A program made the position numbers and the translations under genes. The notes below the pieces were generated by a model. That model searched no databases, was not told where the DNA came from, and was given only the letters and a program-made list of their open reading frames with translations. 35,443 bases of DNA, taken from Hypholoma sublateritium FD-334 SS-4 (Eukaryota > Basidiomycota > Agaricomycetes > Agaricales > Strophariaceae). This document shows, in pieces, positions 1-9,735 of this stretch; positions within the stretch are counted from its first letter, which is position 1; every line of letters starts with the position of its first letter. The stretch is taken from NCBI GenBank assembly GCA_000827495.1, contig KN817555.1, positions 37,279 to 72,721 of the forward strand. The letters are read 5' to 3'.

Positions 1-193
1 GCCTTGCCACCATTTTGCTCTTTTTTTCAAACTCAGCCACATGCCAGGTGATGCCGGCCATGGCATTGGGGGCCCAAGCAAGTATTTACACTGGGCAAGC
101 CTCAAAATTAGGCCTTGAGCAGTTGCCCAAGGCCCCAGGCAACTACCCTCCTGGATGCATGAACCTTAAGTGGCAACTGCCCATAGTTGATAT

Positions 194-1616
194 ATGAGTG
201 CAGTGGCTACTGGTGCCCAGGACACTAATGCGTGGAATCAACACGAAGTCTTCCAGATTGGGATTGGACTCTTCCACCTGTGCCTCAACTTTCTCTGGGT
301 TCTACTAAATGTTCATCGTGGAGCGCTCAGCCAAACAGGTAGTCTCACATACTTCTTCAGTGTTCTTGAGAAGACAAGGCTTGGTGGTGAGCATCCTGAT
401 TACCATTCACTCCTTGCCGCTGTTATGCAGATTCTGAATGGTCTTATGCTCAATGCATGGCGACAGGAATGCGGACACCTGAGCTTATCATCCTTCGCTG
501 AATCCAAACCTTCTTCCGAAGACCTTCTTTCCATTGCCAATAAGATTATCGACAAATACGCAACTCCGGAGTATATCAAAAAGAACATCACAAATAAATC
601 TGGTCTCACTACTGCTGCAGCCAACGATTCCGACTCAGGAAACTCAGGTGATTCAGCATCAGACTCGGATACCCCAGGTGAAACAGCACATATTGCGCCA
701 GTAGCATCTGCCTCCGCCCCTCTGCCGGAAAGGAACATTGTGTTCGAAAACATTTGCAAGCTTACGCGAGACCTTTTGTACTTCGCTGAACTGATTCGTG
801 CAATATCTGATGGCGACATTGGTCGCATTGAAGATGTCCTTCCTCAGCTTGCTATGATGTTCCGAGGCGCTGGGGGGAATAATTACTGCACAGAAATTCT
901 TCACTTTATTCACAACCTGAAGCACGTCTGGACACCGGAGTTTGCGTGAGTTCACCTGCTCTCTCAAAATTTAAGTCGGTACTCATATAACCGCCTCGTC
1001 AAAGTGATATTATGTGTGATAATCAGCTACTGAATCTATCGGGATTGCAAGGTCACTCAATGCCTGTCGATTTAAATGTCGAGCACATCATTGGAGAATT
1101 AAAGGTGAATACCATTTCCTGTTATCATATTTGTTTCAAGTCTAATTGATCCTACACCAGGAACTTCTCCATGCAAAAGGTCTCGAGGCTACCTGGGACC
1201 GTCTTGGAGATGTTTCTTTGGCAATCGACTATTTGAATTTTATCAAGCGCCTGGTATCAGTGGTCATGAAACTCTCGCATAAGAACAGAAGTCACTCCGA
1301 TGTCGACACTGCACATCTTGTTAAAAAGGTAGCTGACCTTGCACATGAGCAAGGGCTACAGATCTTCAATCCTCACCACGTCGAGAACCCTCAAATGAAT
1401 GAAGTGGTCAATGTTTTAACCACAGGAATGCAAAAGATATTATCGTCAACGTTGGCTACATTCAACAAGCGCGTCATGGCAATGGCATCCAGTCGCAAGC
1501 TGGATGATTTGGAGCTGGATACTGATGAGTTACCGCCACTTGACCTCGAGATAACTTCACAGGTTGACCAGAATAATCGAGGGATCTCAGATTCTGACTT
1601 GGAGTTGGAGAAGTAA
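194..1616 (+). CDS. DUF6589-domain protein, 5' end not resolved
   Basis: Three exons fit: about 194(or 222)-945, 1005-1104 and 1161-1616. Introns 946-1004 (59 nt) and 1105-1160 (56 nt) have GT..AG ends and matching phases. Family-like blocks are the GIGLFHLCLNFLW segment, then IHNLKHVW, then (exon 2) DNQLLNLSG with DLNVEHIIGELK, then (exon 3) LLHAKGLEATWDRLGD and an acidic tail. This is the pattern I know from DUF6589, a family of unknown function that is expanded in Agaricomycetes and often found in repeat-rich DNA. The frame is closed by TGA at 188-190, so the N-terminal third usual for the family lies upstream, is spliced in, or is lost; AG at 220-221 is a possible acceptor. The stop lies 54 bp from the stop of the convergent helicase. 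No catalytic function can be assigned. Confidence 0.75.
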
Positions 1617-1670
1617 AAGGTATACAGCAACAATCTATTGTACATGTACAAATACATAATGAATTGTAAT

Positions 1671-4312
1671 TTATTTCTTGGTCACATTCCGAGCCCTTGT
1701 GCTATGTCGGGGCCCTGTGGGTAGGTTGAGAGGCAATGTTTGAAGCACCATTGCACCAGGCTGAGACAGTGTGTGGGGGACAGGTGCATGGCCGCCACAG
1801 GCAATATTCTCCTCTCGAAATTGACAAATTGCTTCTTGGCGAGCTTGTTCTTCAATTCGAGATGTCTCTTCCTGAAAGGCAGATCGAATATCATCTGCCT
1901 TTGCACGTTTCTTGCGAGCCTCCACTGCACTCTTGATCAGCCCAAGCTCCAAATCGTAGCTAGAAATAATTGTCAGAATCTGGGTAGCCCACTCTCTACG
2001 CCATTCCTCTGTCTGCGAGAGGGTATTGACAATATGGTCTTCTGTGGTAAGTTGCTTTGGTTCAACTTTTGAAAGTTTGATGATGTCTTTATCGTTGATG
2101 ATCCATAGTATGTGCCGTACACAGTGGGCAGGATCGTTCTTCCAGGCTGTTTGGTGCCAATCACGGAGGTGCTTTACTAGCTCGGCGTGGTGTTTTGTTG
2201 GTTGGGTCTTTGGACTTGCCTTGCGCTTAGGTTTTTGAGGAGGAACTTGTTATGTGGTGCTCCTGCCACATCACATGACAGGCCATTTCCTCTGATTACA
2301 TAAGACCACAATATGCAGGCCTAGTGCAGGCAAGTGCCATAAGCATGTGGAGTAATCANGTCTTGCCTTGGATGGTAGCCTCTGTTCCTACCATTCAACT
2401 CTACAGCCAACCAAGACCGGATAGCTCAGTGGTTAGAGCATCCACCTAGATTGGGAAGGTCCTTGGTTCAAACCCAGGTCTGGTCATATCATTTTTCCAA
2501 GGTCACCCGATTGCGTGATTCTAACAGAACTATCTTCTGCCGGTCAGGCTCATCGATGTTGCCATAGTATAGATCAAATCCCTGCTCGTACAAGAACCGA
2601 CCTTTGAAGTAATGCCGGATATGGAAGTTGGTTTCGGGATGTCGATCGCAACAACCATACGGTGTGGTGAATACCGTGGCTAAAAGAATAAACTGTTAAT
2701 TACAAAATTGTCAGAAAATGTTGAGCTTACTTACCATCAGCTGAGTCGTCCCAGAGATATTGCGCAAAAAGTAAGCATAGGCAAATGATTGATTGTATAA
2801 TGGCAATAATTGCACAACCTGTTCGGTCTCGTTTGGATGAGTGGACTTCCAGCTTGACAACGTTGGGGTGGTCAGGATCATTGGTCGTGTCGATGGATGC
2901 ATCTGGTTCAACCATTATTGCCCAAATCTCATACATAATCAAGAAAAGGGCATCTCTCCGCAGATCTCGACCACAGCGACCACCACGCTGGAGTGTAGTA
3001 GGAACCTCACGAGGGATTCCATACTGTATCACAATATCTATAGCAGATATATCAAGACCCTACATAGTAATATTATTATCAGTGTCCGCTGACAGCTATG
3101 TATATAACAAGTGGACATTACCGTTGATGCGCCCTCTGTCACGTGAAGTATGCGGCACTTTCCATTCGGATCACTAAAATCATCAAATGTTGATGTCAGA
3201 TATTCTTGTGACATTGTCCCGTGGTAGTGTTTGATCATCCCTTGGTCTCGAAGGTGTTCGGGGAAACGAAGAGACGTGTAACGAGAAGTGCCGGTAGCAA
3301 TTTCCTTGCTGTCGTGGAAAACAAGAGTCTTCGGAGGAATGTATCCTTCTGGATACAGATCAGGGATCAGAAAATCGAGGTTTCGAAAGTCTGATAGTTC
3401 GCCAACGATTGGGTGCGTTGCATATGCCATGTTGGGGTGGTTGCTCGAGAGTTTTATCGAGTGCAACTTTCCCTCAGTGAAGAGCAGGCTGTCCTTGATG
3501 GCTTTCTTGATGTGGGGAGGCTGTGTACCAGAAAGTGCCTGTACGGTGAGATCTTTGCCCAGTTTGACACGTAATTCACCAAGCCGAGACCATGCGAGAT
3601 GAAATGCAGGAAGCCCATAGTGTGCAAGCCCAGCACTGTAGATGAAATGAGCCTCGTCAACATGCAGTATCTTGATGCTCTGCATGAACTTCCGATCTTT
3701 AGCAATGAGACAAGCCAAGCGAGGCATATGGCCTTGGTGCATAGCCAGCTGCTCCGGCTGGACCAAGATAGCTGAGAATACTCCGTGTGCAATGTTCTAA
3801 GAGCTTCAGATATCAAAAATAGGACTTCGGCCAGCACAAGATATACAGACCTGCCATAGATCAAGGTCACTCGGAGTGTCTTCGTTGATGGCAACAGTTT
3901 TGATGTAATAGTGCTCAAATTCACGAACTTGCAGATCCTGTAAGTGCTTCAAAGGAGATACGATCATTGAGATAGTCCTAGGAGCAAGTAGACATGGCAA
4001 TATCATGCAAATTGTCTTCCCATAGCCAGTGCCAATGTCGACAAGACAGTCTTTTCCAGATGTCAGAGCAATTGTTGACTGAAGTTGGAACTCCTGAGGT
4101 ACCAGACAGCCAGACGAGACCTCCCAGAGTAATAAACATGCCATATATCCAGTTATCTTTTGATCCTGAGTATACGGCTCCCAGAACAGAGCAGACGGCG
4201 CCAATTCCGGAGGAATAGTAAGCTCAAACTCTGCCTGCACAAGCTCTTTTGGCAGATTTCGAAGCCTTTCAAGCTTCTTACTACACTCCTGAGCTGCGCT
4301 GACAGTATCCAT
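1671..4312 (-). CDS. RecQ-like DEAH-box helicase, interrupted near the 3' end
   Basis: Exons read on the minus strand: 4312-3851, 3796-3122, 3059-2735, 2679-2507, then a C-terminal block from about 2243 to 1671. Introns 3797-3850, 3060-3121 and 2680-2734 are all GT..AG with matching phases. Walker A GTGYGKT is at residues 94-100, the DEAH box at 201-204, GLDIS (motif V region) at 380-384 and QRGGRCGRD (motif VI) at 403-411. These are the two RecA lobes of an SF2 RecQ-type DNA helicase. The block after the tRNA-like insertion (LRDWHQTAWKNDP, then WIINDKDIIKLS) resembles the C-terminal tail of Agaricomycete RecQ-like proteins. Joining 2506 to the only useful AG, near 2243, gives the wrong phase. 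The gene is therefore either mis-spliced in my model or broken by an insertion. Cys residues of a RecQ zinc site were not found with certainty. Confidence 0.72.
2415..2485 (+). ncRNA. tRNA-like sequence (tRNA pseudogene or SINE head)
   Basis: A 71-nt cloverleaf can be drawn. The acceptor stem GACCGGA/TCTGGTC has 7 pairs (one G-T), the D stem is GCTC/GAGC, and the T arm is CTTGG-TTCAAAC-CCAGG. Internal pol III boxes are intact: A box TAGCTCAGTGG, B box GGTTCAAACCC. The anticodon stem TCCAC/GGGAA has two mismatches. The loop would read AGA (Ser), but the long variable arm of tRNA-Ser is missing. A working tRNA is therefore unlikely; a pseudogene or a tRNA-derived SINE fits better. It lies antisense inside the helicase gene. 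Confidence 0.6.
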
Positions 4313-4459
4313 GACTTAACTATCCGTACATGCGGTGTAACAAGGGAGGAAGATGGCTAATTGACGTGCCCGATGCGCTGCAATGCGCTCAGAGGGGCAG
4401 CACGTGATTACTTTAGGGTGTTCAATTAAAAATATATCGGGAAGGAAAGTGTGAGAATA

Positions 4460-4535
4460 TTTCGCTACAGGGATTTAAACTCAGAACTCCCGACCTGAAT
4501 AGCGACGGATGCTATCCTCCTATACAGGTCGGCTT
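4460..4535 (-). other. possible degenerate tRNA-like sequence
   Basis: Read on the minus strand, the segment contains GAGTTTAAATCCC, which resembles a pol III B box with two changes. It is preceded by a GGTCGGGAGTTCTG stretch that resembles a tRNA variable loop and T arm. No convincing A box or full cloverleaf can be drawn. It lies just outside the left end of the foldback element. This is a weak call. Confidence 0.25.
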
Positions 4536-4554
4536 CCACCCTATGCAAAATGAT

Positions 4555-5334
4555 GGAATCCTGTAGACTCGCTTGCCAGTCCAAGCTCGCTGATGCTCTA
4601 TGACAAATAAAGAAACGTGATGGCACAACATGTGATGTGGCGGGGCGAGCACAGCGAGCGGACTGGGCGGTCTCGTCGCCGTTTTACTGTGATAAAAAAA
4701 TCCCTGTTGTCCAGGCGTGCTCACTTCGCCGCAAAAACGTCAAAATGTCGAAAATAACACTTCATATTGGGTATACATTATCTGTGCAGATTTCATTTTA
4801 GATAACAAAACTATATATGACCTTATTTTATGAAATTTGACTTTGGACTTTGTCGTCGTCGTGAAAAGGGTCTGTGCCCACCAAATTCTTGCCTGCTGTC
4901 GCATCGGCCATTTTTCTTCAAATCATAAAATTTTGCTTTGCAAGGTTTAACAAATATAATAGTGTCCTACACAAGAGATTCCAAGGTCGGAAATGTTTTC
5001 TGCGACGAGTACAAGCTGGATGCAAATATGCACGCACGGACCCGATCTGGCGACGACGATGAAGTTAATCAAAAATTTCATGAATAAGCTTCTATACTAT
5101 TTTATGATCAGAAAGCAAATCTGAGTAGATTATGTGCACTCTATTTAAGGTGTTATTTTCGTGTTTTTAGTGTTTTTCCGACCAAGTGAGCATGCCTGGG
5201 TAACGGGGATTTTGTTATCAGGCCAAAACGGCGACGAGAACGTCCAGCCGGTTCTTCGAACTGCTTGCAGCACCACGTGTGGCCATTATGTAATATGGAT
5301 TCGAAGAGCCGGATGGGGACGAGCCTAGGAATCC
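4555..5334. mobile_element. foldback/MITE-like element with very long terminal inverted repeats
   Basis: Two arms are reverse complements with a common centre near 4955. TCTCGTCGCCGTTTT (4671-4685) pairs with 5225-5239, TGCTCACTT (4718-4726) with 5184-5192, and CGAAAATAACAC (4749-4760) with 5150-5161. In all three cases the paired coordinates sum to 9910, so the inner arms are collinear without gaps. Further in, TCGTCGTCG (4852) and GGGTCTGTGC (4868) pair with 5059 and 5043, a sum of 9911. Outward, similarity continues with gaps to about 4555 and 5334. No ORF of note lies inside, so it would be non-autonomous. It fills most of the gap between the helicase start (4312) and the UBX gene start (5440). 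No clear target-site duplication was seen. Confidence 0.8.
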
Positions 5335-5439
5335 TGCGGAATGCACACCATATCACGTGATCCAAGCGCCGAGCATGCACGTTGTCCTGCACCTGTACCT
5401 GTACCACCACACCACCACACCAGCAGCACGAGCCTTACG

Positions 5440-7856
5440 ATGGACCTCTCGCCCCGCCAGCACCAGGCGCTGCAGCAGCTGCGCGACCTCACGAACGGCG
5501 CGGACGACGACGTCGCCGCCGGCGTCCTGCGCTCCGTCGACTGGGACGTCCAGGTGCGTTCTTTCCTGCTTTTCTCTCCTTGCCCTTTCGGCGCTTGCCC
5601 TGTCCGCGACTGCTGCTGCTGCGGCTGCGGCTGCGGCGGCGGCGGCGGGCGCTGGGGCGCTGGGCGGTGAGAGCGATGACGATGCTGACTGGGTGTGGGA
5701 TGACAGCGCGCGGCGGAGCTTATCTTCGGGTCGGGCGCCCCCCCGCCGCCCCCGACGCCGCCAGCACAACGACCGCCGGCGTTCGAGCCGCTTGAGATGG
5801 ACGACACGCAGCAGGGCCAGGGCCAGGGCGCCGCGCCGCGCCGGGTGAGTCTAACGTCTGCTCGTACCTCTCGGTGTCCTCATGCTTTCTCCCTCCTCTT
5901 CTTCCACCCTTCGCCCCACCACCAACCCTGCACCACCAACCCACCCACACCCACCCCCAACCCACCCCACGCAGCCCGCCCCAACAACCACCGCCCTCCT
6001 GACCCTCGCCCGCCCCCTCCTCGCGCTCCTCTCCCTCCCGCTGCACCTCCTCGCGGCGCTCGCGCGCCTCGTCCTCACCGCGCTGCGCCTCCCCGTGCCT
6101 TCCTTCCCGTTCCCCGCGCTGCGCTTCGCCGGGCTCTCTTTCTACCGCGCCGCGCGCTGGGGCGCGGGCTCTAATGTGGGTGCTGGGGGTAGAGGCGGGC
6201 GAGGGGGGGGAGGGGGAGGGAAGGGCGCGGCGGAGCGCTGGGTGCGCGCGCTGGAGGAGGAGACGGGCGCTGTGGCACGGGGGGTGCCGGCGGCGGGGGC
6301 GAGCACTTCGCTGGCGGCGGGGGCGTCGGGGGTGGGGCTTGTGTCGCGCGGAAGTGCGAGCGCGAGTGCGGGTGCGGGTGGAAGCGGTACTGGGGAAAGC
6401 GGCGACGGCGCGCGCCGCCTCCCCGCATTCGCCCTCTGCACATACGAAGAGTTCCTGCGCTCACTCGCGCGCGACGCGCGCATCGGGTGCGCTGTGCTCG
6501 TCAGCGCGGAGCACGATGCGGACGCGGCGTTCAAGCGGTGCGTCTTCTCCCTTCCCTCCCCTCCCTCCCTCCCTCCGTCTCCTTTTACTACAACCAGGGT
6601 GCTGACGCATTTTTATGAGCAGCGCAACGCTCACGGACCCCGAGTTCATCCGCCTGCTCGACACGCACGGGATCCTCGTATGGGGCGGCGACGTGCGCGA
6701 GCCCGACGCGTGGTCCGGTGCGTCTATCCCCCCCCCAACCAACTGAATGTAAAACTAACCCCCCAAAAACACAGCCGCCGAAAAACTGCAAGCCACAACC
6801 TTCCCCTTCCTCGCCTTCCTCGCCCTCCAGCCCACGCGCGCCCCCACCTCCCCCTCCTCCTCCTCCCGCTCCCCCTCCTCCACCCCAACACTCACCGTCC
6901 TCTCCCGGCACTCCGGCCCCGCCCAAACCGCCCCACACGCACTCACCGCCCACCTCGAGGCCCAGCTCCTCCCGCGCGTCGCGCCCTTCCTCGCGCGGCT
7001 CGCCGCCCTACAGCGCGAGCGCACGCGCGACAGGGAGCTGCGCGCGGCGCAGGACGCGGCGTTCGCGAGCGCCGCCGCGCGGGACAAGGCGCGCATCGAC
7101 GCCGCGCTCGCGGCGGAGCGCGCGGCTAAGGAGGCCGCGCGGGCTAAGGAGGAGGCTGCGCGGCGCGCGGAGCGGGAGGCGGAGAGGGAGAGGGAGGCGG
7201 CGGCGCGGAAGGCTGGGGAGCGCGTGGCGTGGCGCCGGTGGACGAGGCGCGCGATCGTCGATAAGCTGCCCGCGGTAGGAGGCGGGGGAGGGGGCGGAGG
7301 GGGGCTGCGCGTGGCGCTGCGCCTCCCGAGCGGCGCGCGCGTGGTGCACGCGTTCGACGGCAGTGCAACGCTCACGACGCTATACGCCGTCGTCGACGCC
7401 GCGCTGCTCCCATCTGACCTCCCGCCCGCCGAGGACCCCTTAGAACCCCCCACCGCCCCCCCAAAACTCCCACAACAAGCACAACACCTCTCAGGTGGCG
7501 GACAAAGCGAACTAAGCACCCCCTCCGCCCTCCGCACGCTCGAGGCGCACGTCGCCTCCACGGGCGGCGCCGGCGGGGGCGCGTACTGGGGCTTCCGCGT
7601 CGCCTCGGCGTACCCGCGCGCGGAGCTGCGCTGGGCGCCTAGCGCGCGGCTCGCGGGGGTGGCGGCGCTGCGCGGCGGGGGGCAGGTCGTCGTCGAGCTG
7701 CTTGACGCCGGGCACGGGCGCGGGCGGCGCGCGGGGGCGAAGGCTAGCTCGGGGGCGGGGGCGGGAGAGGGGTCAAGGGAGGGAGAGGCAGGGGGAGAAG
7801 GAGAGGCGGATGGGGACGACGAGGACGACGGGTACGACACAGAGGAGAGCGAGTAG
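5440..7856 (+). CDS. UBA-UAS-UBX domain protein, UBXD8/FAF2 (fungal Ubx2-type) homolog
   Basis: Exons 5440-5553, 5707-5844, 5975-6537, 6623-6717 and 6775-7856 splice in phase to 663 residues. Order of parts: a UBA-like domain (about 5-50), a hydrophobic membrane hairpin rich in Leu/Ala (about 90-122), a thioredoxin-like UAS domain (about 190-370, with the LLDTHGILVWGGDV block), a charged coiled coil (about 379-460), and a UBX domain (about 470-620) with WGFRVASAYPR in place of the usual FPR loop. The family recruits the AAA ATPase Cdc48/p97 to the ER membrane and lipid droplets in ER-associated degradation. The UBX domain carries a Pro/Gly-rich insertion of about 40 residues, and the C-terminus is Gly-rich, then acidic. 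The start follows a clean region and gives the expected UBA N-terminus. The downstream gene converges with it, 121 bp away. Confidence 0.85.
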
Positions 7857-7917
7857 CGAGTAGCTTTGTAGATGCATACGTGTAATATTATCGTCGGGCG
7901 CATACATACATATCTCA

Positions 7918-7951
7918 AACAACAACAGCAACAGCAACAACAACAACAACC
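7918..7951. repeat. CAA/CAG-type microsatellite
   Basis: An imperfect run of CAACAACAG and CAA units sits between the stop codons of the convergent UBX and myosin light chain genes, in their shared 3' flank. Confidence 0.8.
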
Positions 7952-7977
7952 TGTGTATCTACCCCTCCACGGCGGTC

Positions 7978-8705
7978 CTACTGGCTGAGGATCGTACGCA
8001 CGAAGGACTCGTAGTTCACATTGCCGTCGCTGCGACGGCGATGAGCATGCACACAAACAAAGGAAGGCGGAGGGGGGACTCACGCGCCGATCTGGACGCC
8101 CTTGAGCAGCTCGTCGACCTCGTCGTCGGACATCTTCTCGCCGAGCTGCGTGAGCACATATCGCAGCTCGCCCGCGCCGATGAACCCATTGCCCTCCTTA
8201 TCGAACACCTGGAACCCGCGGATGAACTCGTCTGCACCCGCCCCCCAATCCCCATCAGCATCGGCGGACGCCCTGCCCAATAAAGCAGCACGCACCGGGG
8301 GTGCCGGCGGGCTTGAACCCGTCCGGGCGGTTGAGGATCGCGAGGAACGTCTTGTAGTCCACTGCTCGGGGTCAACGTCAGCGGCGGCTGCAGCACGAAG
8401 GGAGGAAGGGGGGGGGCGCACCGTCGCGAGGCGCGGCGGCGACGATGTCCGCGACCTCTGCCTGGGTGGGGTTCTGCCCCAGCGCGCGCAGGAGGTCGCC
8501 GAGGGTGTCGCGCGGGACGGCGCCCGTCCCGCGCTTGTCGAACAGCGCGAAGGCCTCCTTGTACTCTGCCCAGCCATCGCGTCAGCATCCCCTCCCTCGC
8601 AGTCGGCAGAGGCCAGCCAAGCGCACCTGCGTTGTCGCTCTGCATGCGTGTGGGCGGGCGGGCGGTCAGCGCTCGTCGGTGGCAGGCGCGGGGGGGACGC
8701 ACCAT
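7978..8705 (-). CDS. MLC1: Essential myosin light chain, Cdc4/Mlc1 type (EF-hand)
   Basis: Six exons on the minus strand: 8705-8703, 8639-8627, 8565-8422, 8361-8296, 8231-8084 and 8029-7978. They splice in phase to 141 residues, which is the length I recall for fission yeast Cdc4. Diagnostic stretches are ALFDKRGTG, LLRALGQNPTQAE, FLAILNRPDGF, EFIRGFQVFDKEGNG, GELRYVLTQLGEKMSDDE and NVNYESFVRTIL. The protein binds IQ motifs of type II and V myosins and is needed for cytokinesis. The first two EF loops have lost acidic ligands, as usual for light chains. Exon 1 is only the ATG; the alternative is to start at the ATG at 8645-8643, which adds one Gln after Met and removes the first intron. The identification is firm, the first exon less so. 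Confidence 0.9.
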
Positions 8706-8840
8706 CGTTCAGTCTAGTGTGCAGTCAACAAGGGTGCTTGACGCGGCAGGCGTCCCATCGCGGGTATTTGGCGCTGCTTGGCTCCAGCCCCAGCTGATCA
8801 GTCCACGCGTCGCCTCTGCCAAAGAAGTGCGAACTTGACG

Positions 8841-9735
8841 ATGGACACCGACCCGCTCGCAGACGCCCCGCCGCCGCGCTACACCATCGAGTCCGACGAC
8901 GAGGACGAGGACGACGCCGGCCCGCTTCTCCCCGCCGCCCCACCCGCACCCGCGCACGCCATCGTCCTCAGGGGCCGCCCGCCCGCACCCGGCGCGCTGC
9001 TCGTCGTCTCCGGCGCGCTCGCCGCGCACTGGGCCGCGGGCGCCGCTCTCGGAGACCAAACAGGCTCCATCTCCGTCGACACCATCGAGGTCGGGCTCCT
9101 CTTCGCCCCTGCGTGGACGCGCGCCAGTGTCCTCGTCTCCGAGGGCACCGCGCGCCTCCCGCTCAGCGCGATGGCGCCGTACGCCGCGTTCGTCCTCGCC
9201 GCCGCGCGCCCCGCCGCGTTCGCCATTATCGCGGACTACCCCGCCCCGGCGTACGCCGCCCCCGCGCCGATCGCGGCGCACGACGCGCCGCTGCGCGTGC
9301 TCGCCTCGGGCGCCTTCTCCGTGCGTCCCCCCTTCATTCCCCCCGCCCTTCTACTAACGCCGAGCACCGACGCAGGATCCCGCCGCATCGCCCTTCGCCC
9401 CCCCAAACCTCCTCACAGGCACCCCCGCCGCCTTCCTCGCCGCCGCCTCCACCACCACCCCCGCGCCCACACCAACAACCGCCCTGCTCGTCCCCGCGCC
9501 GCACATCCCCGCCCCCGCCCCGCGCGCCGTGATCCACACGCTCGGCTCGAACAGCCTCGCCGACGCCCGCGTGCCCTGGCCGCCCGCCCTGATCGCAGAC
9601 GCGCACCGCCTCGCCCTCGCCGCGCTCGGCGAGAACGTCGAGCGCGCGTGGGCCCCGCCCGAAGGAGGGAGGGGGATGGGGGCGAAGCCGGCGCGCGGGA
9701 CGCGCGAGGTGGGCGAGGGGGGGATGTATATCTAG
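8841..9735 (+). CDS. Probable proteasome assembly chaperone 1 (Pba1/PAC1)-like protein
   Basis: Two exons, 8841-9320 and 9376-9735, with intron 9321-9375 (55 nt, GTGCGT..CAG), give 279 residues. The N-terminus holds an acidic patch (YTIESDDEDEDD, about 15-26). A hydrophobic core with repeated beta-like segments follows (LLVVSGAL; VGLLFAPAW; FVLAAARPAAFAIIADY), then an Ala/Pro/Thr-rich linker and a helix-like VPWPPALIADAHRLALAALGE block. The last three residues are Met-Tyr-Ile, which fits the HbYX motif (hydrophobic, Tyr, any) that Pba1-Pba2 use to dock into the alpha ring of 20S precursors. Assignment rests on general pattern and this tail, so it is tentative. Ala content is very high. It is divergent from the light-chain gene, with 135 bp between their starts. 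Confidence 0.55.

Noticed and set aside
1..193. Missing N-terminal part of the DUF6589 protein
   Set aside because: No frame shows the expected upstream family blocks; a 60-codon frame here is not convincing. GC-rich inverted bits (CAGTTGCCCA, TGGCAACTGCC) may be repeat-derived, but the evidence is too thin.
2415..2485. A functional tRNA-Ser(AGA)
   Set aside because: The anticodon stem has two mismatches and the long variable arm of tRNA-Ser is missing.
5341..6605. Long Arg/Pro/Ala-rich frames on both strands over the UBX gene
   Set aside because: They are shadows of GC-rich coding DNA. The spliced UBA-UAS-UBX model explains the region.
6755..8083. 442-codon minus-strand frame
   Set aside because: Antisense to the UBX coding exon and overlapping the light chain. 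It is Ser/Ala/Pro-rich from inverted GC-rich codons, with no family resemblance.
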